NCBI RefSeq assembly: GCF_023159225.1
Contig: NC_063168.1
Coordinates: forward strand, 64,211,398-64,275,397
Length of the DNA: 64,000 nt
Source: Perognathus longimembris pacificus
Lineage: Eukaryota > Chordata > Mammalia > Rodentia > Heteromyidae
Direction of reading: 5' to 3'
The notes beneath the pieces are model-generated. The model made no database searches. It saw only the letters and a list, made by a program, of their open reading frames with translations, and had not been told where the DNA came from. Below are positions 12,389-23,756 of the stretch, one piece after another. Position numbers and translations under genes: made by a program. Each line of letters opens with the position of its first letter. The first letter of the stretch is position 1.

Positions 12389-12624
12389 AAAAAGATCTTG
12401 GAGGGCTGGGGATATGGCCTAGTGGCAAGAGCGCGTGCCTCGTATACTTGAAGCCCTGGGTTCGATTCCCCAGCACCACATATACAGAAAATGGCCAGAA
12501 GTGGCGCTGTGACTCAAGTGGCAGAGTGCTAGCCTTGAGCAAAAAGAAGCCAGGGACAGTGCTCAGGCCCTGAGTCCAAGGCCCAGGACTGGCAAAAAAA
12601 AAAAATTAAAAAAAAAATCTTGCA
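12389..12624 (+). mobile_element. Complete IDL-Geo SINE nested in older SINE DNA
   Basis: Body about 12,401-12,608. The left-arm A box TGGCCTAGTGG and B box GGTTCGATTCC are perfect for RNA polymerase III. The right arm has TGACTCAAGTGGCAGAG and GAGTCCAAGGCCC. The A-rich tail reads through to AATCTTG, which repeats the left flank AAAAAGATCTTG with one difference, giving an imperfect TSD. This is one of the least-decayed IDL-Geo copies in the window. Confidence 0.9.
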
Positions 12625-12725
12625 AACATGTTTTGCTTGGACTAGCCTCGAAACACCATCTTTCTGATGCCTATTTCCCAAGCACTGTGGTATGAGCCTC
12701 TGGTGTTCAACTCAGATTTAGTTTT
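12625..12725 (-). mobile_element. B1-like SINE arm to the right of the nested IDL-Geo
   Basis: The plus strand carries TTGCTTGGACTAGCCTCG, CACCATCTTTCTGATGCC and GCACTGTGGTATGAGCC, the antisense of a second B1-like monomer. It may be a second B1 arm of the same old composite element rather than the continuation of the first. Confidence 0.5.
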
Positions 12726-14500
12726 CATAGTGAAGCTATGTGCCTTTCACTCTTTACCTCTCCCCCATAGCTAGGAAATAGTAATTCAAACTTGCTCCTC
12801 TGGACCTAGAAGAGGAAACTCCAAGCTAAAAGTGGCAGAGTTGTTGAACCTTCCCAGACAGTCCACTTCAGAGAGGAAAATAGGCTTCTGTCTTATTTAA
12901 GCTTCTGGATTTGGGGAGTCTTTGTTATACCAATTTAACCTGTAACCTAAATGAGATATACCCTAGAAGACCTGTATGTAGGGCTCATTAATATCCTGAT
13001 ATACTCCGATTGAAATCTTCTCCAACAGCCAAGTCTACTTCTTAAAGAAGAGACAGACCCTTGAGAGAACAAAGCCCAAACATTGCTGTTTACTTAGTGT
13101 AGATTGCAGAAATGCATTTTATTGCAGTGGCAATGAGAACATCAGAAATCTACAAATAAATGGTTCTGTTACTGCTTATCAGGTAACCTTTTATGTCTTT
13201 GATGTGTTTTCATTGTAACCGACACAAAATAATTGTACTTATTTGTGGGGTTTAGCATGACGGACCAACGCATGCATGCACATATACGAGGTATAAGGAT
13301 CAGATCAGTGTAGTTGGAGTGTTCAGCAACTCACTGTAACTTTTTATTTTGATGCCATCATTACAGAAATTTGCCAAGAATAGTAATAAAGACTTGTATC
13401 GATCCTTTAAACAGATTTATCAACTACTTCCATTTCCCCCCATTTACTTTATAATTACCTTGTGTTACTTGGTGTGTGTGAGTGTGTGTGTGTGTGTGTG
13501 TTTATACACATATGGTATTTTTAAATAACTTGAGAGTAAAAAGAAGGTAAATCAAGACCTTCAACTCTTTGAAAAGCGTAGTCCAATTTGATACCTGTTT
13601 CTCAGTCCTGACTGGCTCCCTTGGTGCATTTTGGGTGGGACGTCGGAGAAGTGGTGTACCTTCTCCGTAACTTTTGTCATGACAAATGTTGTCTACTTGT
13701 CACTTTGATCATCAAGCGACAGTGGTATTAGCCACATTGTCCTACTGAAAAGTTATTCTCTTAATAAAGTATGTGCACACAGATTTCCAGATACCCTGTT
13801 ACCATAGTTTCAAGATTAGTTTTAACATCCATCATCCATAGATGGTATTAGGCACTGGGAGTTTTTTTTTTTTTTTTAAATAGATTTCCTTGGATAAAAT
13901 GTCTTGTCCCAGAAAAAGAAGCTTCGGTCTGTCAGACTTAGAAGAGACAGTCTTGAAGACTACTAGTTTCAGGCCAGTCAGCTCAGGCAGACTTTGAATT
14001 TTGACTTCTTTTGAAAGAGGGATAGGGGCAGGACTGGCCTTGTGTTGGTGTTCGTGGGTGAAATGGCCTCTGGCATTCCCTCTGGCTCTCTGACAGTGCC
14101 TGTATACAGGGGCATGTGTGGCAGCCTGGTAAGGATGGTTCTTGGAGATGTGAGACTCTCATCTGCTTTGTAGGTTCTTTAGAATCCCCCATCAGTGTTC
14201 TCTAAAACCTCAGAACTTTTCCACGGAGGAGAGTGCTTCATACATGGTTGTTTATCCTTTGGCATGCTTCCCAATGGCAGCAACCAACATGCTCTCTCCT
14301 TGAATACAGTATGCCTGCTTGGGCAAGTGGAATCACTAGAGTGACATGATGTAACTTCTGAAGGTTGGTTATGAAAAGCTGTATTGCTTCCTCCTTGTTT
14401 GCAGGAAGCCTTCATTAGCCTTGGAGGCCTGAGTTACCATGTAAGAGGTCAGCCACCAGAAGCTGTCCACATAGCCAGATGCTCAATCTGCAGAAAGAGC
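12726..14500. other. Unassigned interval with one (TG)n run
   Basis: No gene seen. A TG dinucleotide run lies at 13,472-13,501. At 13,644 there is a perfect 7-bp stem (GGAGAAG...CTTCTCC) around TGGTGTAC, in an unusually CpG-containing patch. A short poly-T tract lies at 13,864. Confidence 0.4.
13472..13501. repeat. (TG)n microsatellite
   Basis: About 30 bp of TG dinucleotide with one interruption (TGAG). Confidence 0.9.
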
Positions 14501-14648
14501 TAAAAACAATGAAAGGGGGAGGGAGGAGGGGGGAATAAGGGATGAGGTAACAAACAGTACAAGAAATGTATCCAATGCCTACTGTATGAAACTGTAACCT
14601 CTCTGTAATTCAGTTTGATAAAATATATATATATATATAAAAACAATG
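14501..14648 (+). mobile_element. 126-bp L1 3' tail with perfect TSD
   Basis: The body (14,512-14,637) has a G/A-rich tract, ACAAGAAATGTATCCA, CTGTATGAAACTGTAACC and a tail of TA repeats. It is bounded by the 11-bp direct repeat TAAAAACAATG at 14,501-14,511 and 14,638-14,648. This is a minimal, extremely 5'-truncated L1 insertion of the type A 3'-UTR lineage. The intact duplication indicates a relatively young event. Confidence 0.88.
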
Positions 14649-15520
14649 GTGGTTTTGGCCAACTTTTTCAGCTCAGCCCTGTTCTGGAGTCATCTCCACC
14701 GAGACACTAAGTGGAGATGTGAAGGAGTCTCCAGATGTTTCCAGTCTTGTTATTACAGGAATGATAGCTATTCGAACCATTCTAGATGAGGTCTCTGATT
14801 TGGTAAAACTGAGAATAGCCAGTGTCCAAATTCTTATCTCACCCAATTTGTGGGCATAATGAAATGGCCACTGTTTAATACCCTGGAGAGTCTTATTGTC
14901 CAATCCCAACCAAGGGAAGCACCCATCTAATTCCATGTTGGTTTTTGGGGACTGTGCCATCTAATAGGAGCCACCTATGATTCAAGCCTCATGATTTCTC
15001 TTTTTGTTCCTTTTCAACAAAAATATTTTAAATCAAAATACTAGAGTATGGGAGTGTGGTTTCTTGTCTCCTCTAAGGGAACAAAGATTCATGACTTTTG
15101 TGGCTTTCTGTAATGTTAGCAGTCCTGAAACTTTAGCCCTAGTTAATGTCTGGAATTTATAAAGAACCACGGCACAATTATGGGATGTGAGAACTTCTCA
15201 ACAGTGAGTATAATAAGAAATGTCAGTTGTACTTTGCTTTTGGAATACCTGGAATCCTGAAAAGATAGTGGTAAAAATGAATTGCAGAGAGGGAATATTA
15301 TTTCCCTAGAGGCAAACCTAATAAATTAGGAGATGTAGTCCTGGGTTCTCCATCTCCTTGACTTGGCATTGGAGACTGAGTGAGAAGAGAGACCTTTTGC
15401 ATGAACTCGGTTGTGACATGGCGTCTGTGCCTGCTTCTGCATTCTTTTTCTCTTGAAATTTAATGCCTGCTAAACCTGAGGAAGTAGCAGAAGACCTTAA
15501 GCATTTCTCATCCATTCATC
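14649..15520. other. Unassigned interval
   Basis: No gene, RNA or repeat recognised. Confidence 0.35.
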
Positions 15521-15690
15521 CATTTATTGCTTTGTTCATTCATTCATTTATCTCATAAACCAGGTATTAGCTAACTCTTGGTGATACAGCATTGAAAAGG
15601 AAGGTGAATTCCTGCCATTGTGAAGTTTACATTCAACCTAGTAGAAAGGACAATGAACAAATAATTTACAAGTTAGGTGAATATGGTGAC
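15521..15690 (-). mobile_element. L2 3'-end relic
   Basis: The plus strand reads CATTCATTCATTTATC, then a diverged TATTAGCTAACTCTTGG, GATACAGCATTGAAAAGG, CTGCCATTGTGAAG and ACATTCAACCTAGTAG. That is the antisense order of the L2 3' terminus. Order and spacing are convincing; identity is low, as expected for an ancient element. Confidence 0.65.
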
Positions 15691-15890
15691 TGTATTTCTC
15701 AAACTACAAATGGAAAATAACTTGTCCAATCAATCAGTAATCAAGCTATATATCTATTGAATCAGCTGTGTGTCATTCTCTGTCTCCAATTACTATAGAT
15801 ATATACATCCTATTACACATGATTAGACTACAATTCTATATGGTTTCTATAGACTTTAGAATCAAAGCCACCCACTACCAAGGTTTGATA

Positions 15891-15920
15891 ATGCTCAAAT
15901 TTGTCTATGCTCAAATTTGT
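15891..15920. repeat. Short tandem duplication
   Basis: The 14-mer ATGCTCAAATTTGT occurs twice, separated by CT (16-bp period). A local slippage duplication. Confidence 0.8.
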
Positions 15921-17280
15921 TCAAAAAGATAATTTCACAGATTAGGATAGGGTGGCAATGTCAGATCACAATATAAACATGTGTGTGCTTACTTTTACTT
16001 TTTCCAGTTGTCTCATTTCACATAGTTTGTACACTGACACCAGTGTGGAGACCACAGTAATTCGTGTCATTGTGGGCGTGTAGGAAAGATAGAGGTCATA
16101 TCACTTACCCTCCTTCACAGCTCTTCAGTGGAAATAATAATTGTTGAGTCTTCTTACTCACAATGCTCAAGTTGACTCTTATGTTCTAACTTTCCATTCT
16201 CTGATTTTAGGCTGATCACAAAAGAACTCGCTAGCGAAGACTGGGAGTCACCACCTCATTGCTTAGAATTCACCAGCACCACAAAGGCCTGTGTGTTTTT
16301 CCACATTGTTTCCAAGATCATTCTGTCTTGGACCAGTAGCAGTCCAGACAACAGACTTAGCTGATACTGCTCAAGTTCCGATATCCACGCAGCTGATATA
16401 ATAACTCTCCAAACTACAGCGTTTTCTGGAAGGTAAACAAACAAAAAAAGGTGGTTCCCTAAGTAGATTTAAAATACTCCACCGCTGAAATGATTCCAGC
16501 CGCAAAGATTTTCTCTCAGGTCAATGGATAACTAAGAAAAGATGTATTCAAATTCTATGGCTAATTTTTTTTTCAGGATTGTAAAATCTGGAAAAGGAAA
16601 CCAATTTCCAAATTGGGAGCATAATGGCTCTTTACGACTTAAAAATATCTTAGCAATTCCAGTTCTAAATATTTTTCTCATAACTAATTTCTCTCTAAAA
16701 TTAAGGATACCAAACTCCAATGAATTATGCAGCAGTGAGGCGTAACACGGCCTTCCAGCCCTACCTAGCTTTGTGTAAAATGCGGAGAGAACGTGACTCA
16801 TCTAAGCCTAGCCACCAGCTGTGGTGGGGGAAGCATTCAGTGGGTGTGGCCTCTTCAGAGCATCCCAAGGCCGCTCTACCTCTCCTGTCAAATCTGCCTC
16901 CAGAGCAGAATTTTTGCAATAGAGTAGGTGATCGCTGGCATGTCGCCAGCTGTGGAGTGTATTCGACAAGGAATTGGAGCTGGCAAATAAAGTCCTGCTG
17001 CTTCTGTCCAGATCTATTTGTCTGAAAAAAAAAATCATTCTCGCTTTAAAAAAAAATTCAAAGCAAACAATCACCACCACCTCCCAAACCAAACAAGAAA
17101 TAAAAGTCCACCCAATCGTCATTTCTCCAGCTTTCCCTTCAAAATACCGGTGTTTATTTAATAGACCCTGAGTCCCAGGATGGAAACAAACAGATCAATC
17201 ACCAAGGTGTTCCATTGTGCCCATCATCCTGAAGTCCGTTGATGGTATTTATCTGAGTCTGAAAGTCATCACACAGGGCA
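15921..17280. other. Unassigned interval
   Basis: No gene recognised. Near 16,985 an AATAAA is followed about 40 bp later by an A run, which might mark the end of a retrocopy, but upstream sequence (16,740-16,980) shows no known protein in any frame. Confidence 0.35.
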
Positions 17281-17285
17281 CAGGT

Positions 17286-17493
17286 GCAGCTGATGTAGCA
17301 TGACATTGGTGCTATATAAAGAGCGGTGAGTGACAGCAAGGAGGTAGGGGAAATCACGCCTGAGCACTCCAGGCAGCCAGCCCACCTTCCACCTCTCCTG
17401 TCTTCCCGGAGTTCTCTCTTGGTCACGGCCACCATGTGTCCTCATCAACCCCACGAGCAATTGGCACTTTGTTTGTCCCTTGCTTGGCTGTGA
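17286..17493 (+). promoter_or_regulatory. Promoter-like block: TATA box, 5' leader and strong Kozak ATG
   Basis: An E-box CAGCTG (about 17,287) and a consensus TATATAAA at 17,313-17,320 are followed by a moderate-GC leader and, at 17,434, an ATG in GCCACCATG context. The frame closes after 19 codons (17,434-17,493), its latter half hydrophobic (LALCLSLAWL). The layout resembles a TATA-driven first exon, but I recognise no gene, see no convincing splice donor before the stop, and cannot exclude chance. No repeat family explains this block. Confidence 0.25.
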
Positions 17494-18689
17494 CCAAAGC
17501 TGAGACGAATATCTAATGGATTCTAATATCTAATTCCTTTTTGCTCTGCTGGGATGAGGCTTACTTCTGGGCTGCCTCCTAGCATGAAGCCCTGCTCATT
17601 TTTCAGGCATGATACAGGTTTTTACAAGCAAAAGATATATTTGGAATACCAAGACCGAGGATTGAGATCTGTAAGCTAAACAAAACTCTCATGCAAGCCA
17701 GGAACTTTAGGGCAGTAAATGTCGTGTGGTTCTCAGCATTTGAGATATTGGAGAATATAACTATGTATCACAAGGGAGCCAGAGCCAGCTAGTAGCTTGA
17801 CAAAATGAATGTCACACAAACTTGAGCTTGCCCAAGCCACCCTGGTGGGCTAAGTTGAAGGCCACTGCCTGAAGATTTGGGCTGTGTTATTGTGGAGAAG
17901 GAGTGGCAGTCAGCAACCTTTTGCTGGTGAGTCTCCATTCACCTTGGGATGTTTCAGAGTCGAATCTCTGGGAGAAGCCTCTATGTATTGTGCCCCTGGA
18001 TCTTCTCATAGATTCTCAGGACAGAACGGTTTATATAGAAATTCCCACTGATGTTACAGCCCTTTCGGCTTTGTTTCCAATCAGATAGGATGCCCACCAA
18101 GTTCTGTGTGCATAGAAAAGCATAAGGTGCGGCCATTGCATCCTGCTTCTAGGAATTGCCAAGGGGGACTTGGTACCTGCCTTCAGGAAATCGTTCCTCT
18201 AAAGGACTAAAACAGCTGGGATAATGTTTATTAGGAAACAATCTGAGTGGTGTCCTCCCTGAGAGCCACGCAGAAGCTGATCTCACCCGGCCTCCAGAAC
18301 AGTGTGTGGTAGTAGCTGACCTGAAGGAGATCTGATAGGGAAAGGGAAGAGGTCTATGGCTTTTACAAGCATATGCTTACATATCCTGAAGGGCATAGCT
18401 GCACACATGTGTAAGCAGTAGGGGGATGGAGCCAGGTTCTGGCTTCTTTAACTTTACCATTGCTAATTACCTACTTTAGTTATTTTATATTTATTGTCAA
18501 CCCATAATTGCCTTTCTTTTGCTTTATACCTCTTGCTCCTATGTCATGCGTCCGTTCATGTTCCCCCTCTTGCAGGAAACATCTAGCTTGTGGCAGCTTG
18601 ATTAGACATAGTCCCACTGAGTCCTGCCACCTCATTATCCGTTAAAACATCTCAGTGAGGTGGGTGAGGGCTCCAACATTCCTGAAGAG
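17494..18689. other. Unassigned interval
   Basis: No repeat or gene recognised. Confidence 0.35.
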
Positions 18690-18855
18690 TCTATCGTCCC
18701 GTCCTTTCCTTTCCTTCCTTCCTTCCTTCCTTTCTTCCTTCCTTCCTTCCTTCCTTCCTTCCTTCCTTCCTTCCTTCCTTCCTTCCTTCCTTCCTTCCTT
18801 CCTTCCTCCCTCCCTCCCTCCCTCCCTCCCTTCCCCCTCCCTCCCTCCCTTCCTT

Positions 18856-18889
<34 letters not shown>

Positions 18890-19133
18890 CCTTCCTTCCT
18901 TTCTTTCTTCCTTCCTTTCTTTCTTTCTTTCCTTTTTTCTTTTTTGCCAGTCCTGAGGCTTGAACTCAGGGCCTGAGCACGGTCCCTGAGCTTCTTTTGG
19001 CTTAAGGCTAGCACTCTACCACTAGAGCCACAGGGCCACTTCTGGCCTTTTCTATGCTGAGGAATCGAATCCAGGCTTCATGTATATAAGGCAAGCACTC
19101 TACCACTAGGCATTCCCAGCCCTCTATCGTCCC
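18690..19133 (-). mobile_element. IDL-Geo SINE with tail expanded into microsatellite, TSD-bounded
   Basis: The body is at 18,946-19,122 on the minus strand: right arm antisense GAACTCAGGGCCTGAG and CTAGCACTCTACCACTAG, left arm antisense GGAATCGAATCCAGG and CAAGCACTCTACCACTAGG. Its 3' side continues into pyrimidine tetranucleotide repeats (18,701-18,945). The 11-bp direct repeat TCTATCGTCCC occurs at 18,690-18,700 and 19,123-19,133, outside both, so the microsatellite lies within the integrated unit and derives from the SINE tail. Confidence 0.9.
18701..18945. repeat. (CCTT)n/(CCCT)n/(CTTT)n microsatellite
   Basis: About 245 bp of nearly pure pyrimidine with successive blocks of CCTT, CCCT, CT and CTTT. 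It forms repetitive poly-(PSFL) or purine-strand (GRKE) frames on both strands that are not genes. Confidence 0.95.
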
Positions 19134-21319
19134 TTTCTAGCTACACTGTGACCCACTTAGAGAGCAGGGGAGAAGCAATAATCTTCCTGTACTTTCACTT
19201 TTTTGAGTGTTAGGACATTGCTATGAGCATTGATGACTTGAAGATACTTTACTGGATTTCATTCCTAGTGGTTTCTTCAGGGCTCCCATTCCCCTCCCTA
19301 TGGATTTTTTTTTTTTTTTCCTGTTGGAACTTGGCATGTGTCAACTTGCCTGTAGACATGGCTTTGGTGTCACAATTGCGTCTTGATGAGAGTAATTTCC
19401 CTAAATGAAACAATCGTGGTGATGAGCTCCAGCTCCCTTCCGCCCGCCAACACAGCTGGGATGTGCTCACCCTGCTCTCACGTGGGCATGCTGCCCAAGC
19501 GTCCAGAGCCCCCTCCCCCAGGAGCCCATCCCTTCCTGAGTGAGACGCATGGCCCAGATCTATGCAGCACAGGTTGCCAATTTATTTCTTTTCAACTGCC
19601 CTTGGCAAGCATTTCCTCCCTCTTTCTCTTTTTATTGCTTGCTTTTATTTTATCTTCTAAATCCCTTCTTCTGGGTCTCTAACTGCCTTTGCAGAACCCA
19701 CCTTCCTGAATGTCTTCAGTGTTACTGTTGCTGCCCCACGGTCTTACTGAGGAGTAGGTTGGTATTATGTGGTCACTTCAGATGGCGAGGGAAGCATTAT
19801 TTTTATTATTTTATTAACCATGGCCTTACATAGGCTACTTTATTTAAAACTATTCTTGTGTAATAAGTATTATTTTCTTGACTTTATGATGAGAAAGCCT
19901 ATCCCCAGGAAAGCCCCTAAACATTCTCTTGAAATTCCCTTTTTCTGTCTGCTCAAGTTCTTTTGGTGGAGTCCTGTTAGCTATTCTGTCCCCTTCCTTA
20001 GCACTGTATTCAAAAATCTTCCATGACCTTCCTCAATCTACATTTTCTGTCTAATGTTCATTGCTATTTAAATTCATAGGAAAGGTCAAATTGATTTTTC
20101 TTTGGTTATTTTCCAAAAAGGTTCTACCTTTTTTCTGTGTTGGCCCTCATGATACCTTCCCCTTGTCGCTTTCTCTCCATATACAGGTGATGCTTAGCTT
20201 GCAAGAAGCAGTTACATAGTTACAATCCACCTGACCTCCTTAGCTGGAAATAGTCACTCCCTGTTCCACCTGACCTAGACTTTGCTTTAGTCCTCATCTG
20301 GCTATGTAGGAATTGTGGTCCATCAGGAGCTGTGACCTCCTGGGTGGTGAGAATGTTGTCTAATGTATATTTATCACCATTCAATAGGGCCTGGGCAATG
20401 GCTTTCTGAGAGTTAATCCTTTAAAAGAAAGAATTGTTCGGTTAATAATTTTGAGAAAAATCACTCTTTTCTTCTAACTACCATCTCCACTTGTGGTTAA
20501 TAACTAGTACTAATGAAGACACTTCTGACTAAAATATACACAGCTAAAATTGGGGCTAAGTAATGAGCATCTAAAAATGTTGCTTAATGAGCCTAGTACT
20601 TGTATACTTCTTAGTTTATCTTCAGTGACTGTATTTGGTTAAGTATATATCCTTTAATCCACATTTGAAGTTCCAAAATCATTTAAAGATTGTCCCTTAA
20701 AACAAGACTTCAAGTCATACCTAAAAGTGGACTAGTTCCTTTGCCTGAAGGCCATCACTGGTTATGGAAAAATGTTCCCATTAAGTAAGAATTTTCCTTT
20801 GCAAAGAATTCATTTAATGTTCACTTACCTTTCTTGGCCCACATTCAACCATTCATTTAATCATTTATTCAATCGACAAATGTTTGTATCCACAGGCATT
20901 TGTCTTTCCTAAATTCCAGACCTGGGTATTCATTTTCTTTTGACTCAGCAAGTCCATATGGATGACCTCCAGCCCTCTGGAACCTAAGATTCTTTTAATT
21001 GAATTTATAATCCTATTGCCCCTTGCCCAGCCATCAAGCCATGCCATTCACAATCTGTTCTGTCTGCTCTATCTAGATCAGAGTGATGCACACGCATCTC
21101 CTTAGTAAATCCATAAAAAATATCCCATTTTATTCCTTCCCTCATCTTCCTCAGTATATCCAGACAATTATTCAGTGTTATTGATGACACTCAAGGATTA
21201 TCAGTAAAATATTATTCTTAATCTTTTCTTCCTCTGCTATTATTTGTGTGTGCTTTTCTCAAACCAAATTAAAGAGTGGACAATATTATTAACAATAAAT
21301 TTTGTATATGGTGTCTATA
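19134..21319. other. Unassigned 2.2-kb interval, possible L2 traces
   Basis: No gene recognised. Around 19,990-20,050 (AAATCTTCCATGACC) and 20,850-20,890 (CATTCATTTAATC, TTATTCAATC) there are hints of minus-strand L2, too weak to delimit. Confidence 0.3.
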
Positions 21320-21530
21320 TGATGCTTGTTAACAAACCAGGTTCTTTATGCTGCCTCATTTAACATTGTCAACAGCTCTTTGAAGGAAGGCATTTCAAAT
21401 CAAATGCTTCTTTTAATGAAAAAAACACCTAAGTCTTAGAAAGCTGAACTGCTTATGGCTTCATAACTGTTAAGTAAGAAAATGGGATTTGAAGTTGAGG
21501 CTCGATGACTCCTAAATCTAATCTCTTTTC
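21320..21530 (-). mobile_element. MIR-type SINE relic
   Basis: The plus strand shows CTCATTTAACATTGTCAACAG, TTTGAAGGAAGG, CTTAGAAAGCTGAACTGC, AACTGTTAAGTAAG and GGGATTTGAAGTTGAGG: the antisense order of MIR from its 3' end to its tRNA-like head. Diverged but collinear. Confidence 0.65.
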
Positions 21531-21594
21531 TATGTGTTGCCTCTCATGGAAGAAATGGCAGTTTTGGTTTAAAATATTCATTAGTTTATCCAGC

Positions 21595-21660
21595 AGATGC
21601 ATTGCACATGCATATGGGCTGGGCTTTGTATTAGGCTTTGATGATCGGGGATGATATGTT
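21595..21660 (-). mobile_element. Small L2-like relic
   Basis: GGGCTGGGCTTTGTATTAGG followed by GATGATCGGGGATGAT fits the antisense of the L2 3' end (tail side of the repeat). Very short. Confidence 0.3.
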
Positions 21661-21944
21661 TCTAGAGAAACTCCTGGGATCATCAGGATGGAGCAGGCTG
21701 TGCTGTAGTAGCAAATACCTTGAACACACTAACTTTGAAAAACACCAGTTGTACTTGTTCACAAACAGTATTTTCTCCTTTACAGTTGTCTGGAGTTTGG
21801 TTCTATGTCACCCACATCTTTATCCTAGGACCTAAGATGAAGGGACTAGTACTTTCTAGAAGGTGGCTGGTTATCTTTGGTGGTAGTCTGTTACATTATC
21901 CACTGGACAGGTTTAAGGAATGTTTAGATCAGTGAAGACAGCCT

Positions 21945-22395
21945 TTGGGTGTGTCTGTGATGTCATTTCCAGAGCCAATTAGATCATGAGGCTTCTACGC
22001 TAATGATTATATTACTCGCTTGGTGGATTTATGATATGACAACTTTCCTAGGAGGTAATGAAAGGAGGAGGTGGGACCTAGCTGAAGGAAGTAGGCTCTG
22101 AGGGGCAGAGCATGTCATTAGGGGCTATATCTTACCCTGGCTCCTTCCTGCCTTCTCTTCTCTGCTTCCTGACAGCCATGTCATGAACTGCTCTGCTCTA
22201 CCACTCTGTGATGGACTGACACCTTTGAAGCTGTGAGTCAGCATAAATAATTTTCCTTTAAGCTGTTCTTCAATGTTTTCCTCGCTGTGATGAAAAATAG
22301 CTAGGAGACCTTGACAGTGAGAGAATGGAGATTGGAGAGGCGAGTACTGCCTTTCAGAGTTTCCACCTAGAATAGTTGTCATCTGGTGAGAAGGT
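21945..22395 (+). mobile_element. MaLR-type LTR relic (MST/MLT1-like)
   Basis: Motifs AGATCATGAGGCTTC, GAGGTGGGACCTAG, GCCATGTCATGAACTG, AAGCTGTGAGTCAGCATAAATAA and GTGATGAAAAATAGCTAGG occur in the order of a MaLR LTR, including the usual AATAAA-bearing 3' part. It is interrupted by local rearrangement and diverged. Non-coding. Confidence 0.6.
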
Positions 22396-23756
22396 CATGC
22401 TTCATTGGCCAAAGATCTCACATGTGCACAGGCTGGCATATGATAGAAAAGATGGTATATATGATTGGCCAGTAACACGGTTTGTCGTAAGTAACACATT
22501 CATAAATCATTAAACGTTGTTTTATACATATATATATATATACATATATATTATTGGGAAAGGAAGGTTTAGTTTCCTTTCAATTTACCATAAATGTCTC
22601 AAGAAGGAGAACTTACTGATATGGCCCATCATACTTGGAAGCACTGGTTGTGCCTTTGGAATTTCCTGTTACTCAGGGTTAATGATACCTGACAGTGTCA
22701 ATCCTTGGGAAGCAAGTAGCTTATATGTTCCCTCTGTCTTGTAATGCTTGAAATGCAAGGTGTGATCTTCTTCAGCGCCTGGCCATTCTTTTTCCTCTGG
22801 TCTCTCTGCGGCTCATGTAATAGCGGTATGAGGCTAAGTGCAGACTTCCCAGAAGCGGAAAGAAAGAAATTGAATGACCTATTTTGGCTCTGACACAAAC
22901 TTGTTTCTCAAACTCCACTTTTAGGACAGCCCAGCATTGTGTGTAGGATACTTGGAGTCACTAGTATCTTGTTTTCTGGTTAGTTACAGTTCCTTGAGTG
23001 TACTTCCCTCAGCATCCTGTTGGAGACAAGCATTGATTATGAGGATTCTTTTTTATTTTTTATTTTGGGGCACTGGCCTTATTGCTTGCAAATTCCTATG
23101 AATATTCATGAAATACACCGATAAAAACACAATATACATTTTGTAGATCCAAAAGGAAAATAAACTGACTACTATATTCCTCAGGCAGCAAAGTCAAGGA
23201 AACTTAAAAGTAAAACCCTGACCATCATCAGAAATCTTGAGGAAGACTTTGGAATTTCTATAAGATAGGCAGGCAATAGGGTCTTAAAGTGGCTGTATTT
23301 AATTTCAAAGGACAAGAAGGCTTCAAATGGCATTTGTGACACATGCAAAATGCTGCATTCGGTATTTCATTTTTTAATGTCAGTCTTTGCTTATCTTTCT
23401 GATCATTTCCTTTGTACAAATTCCCATAAGAACAGATACCAGTCAGAGGTTGTGGACATGTATCAAACTCTTGTAACACATTGCCAAATCTGTGATGGTG
23501 CTCACTTCCCCGAATCCTTGTCAAATCGGAGAGGGTGGCCATGTTTGAAAACTCTGGGTCTGGAGGTTTTAAGTGGTGTTCATTGATCCTGACTGTGTAC
23601 ATACATGTATTTTCTTCTGGACATCTCTGCCTGCCTTCAGCCTCAGCCATTATCCCTAATCTGGATGACTTTGACTGTGTTTCCCATTCAGGAAGATCAG
23701 AAAGAAAGAAAAAAAAAGAACCAGAGAGAAGAATGGGAAGTTTATTGGCACGATGA
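22396..23756. other. Unassigned interval with a (TA)n run
   Basis: A TA dinucleotide tract lies at 22,527-22,551. A 179-codon minus frame (23,258-23,797) is the longest outside the full-length L1, but it starts without an ATG, runs into an L1 tail, is rich in charged and His residues without pattern, and matches nothing I know. Confidence 0.35.

Noticed and set aside
16740..17040. Processed pseudogene ending at AATAAA plus A-run
   Set aside because: No frame resembles a known protein and no flanking duplication was found.
18655..19014. Long repetitive frames (Pro/Ser/Phe/Leu and Gly/Arg/Lys/Glu) on both strands
   Set aside because: They are translations of the pyrimidine microsatellite in the SINE tail.
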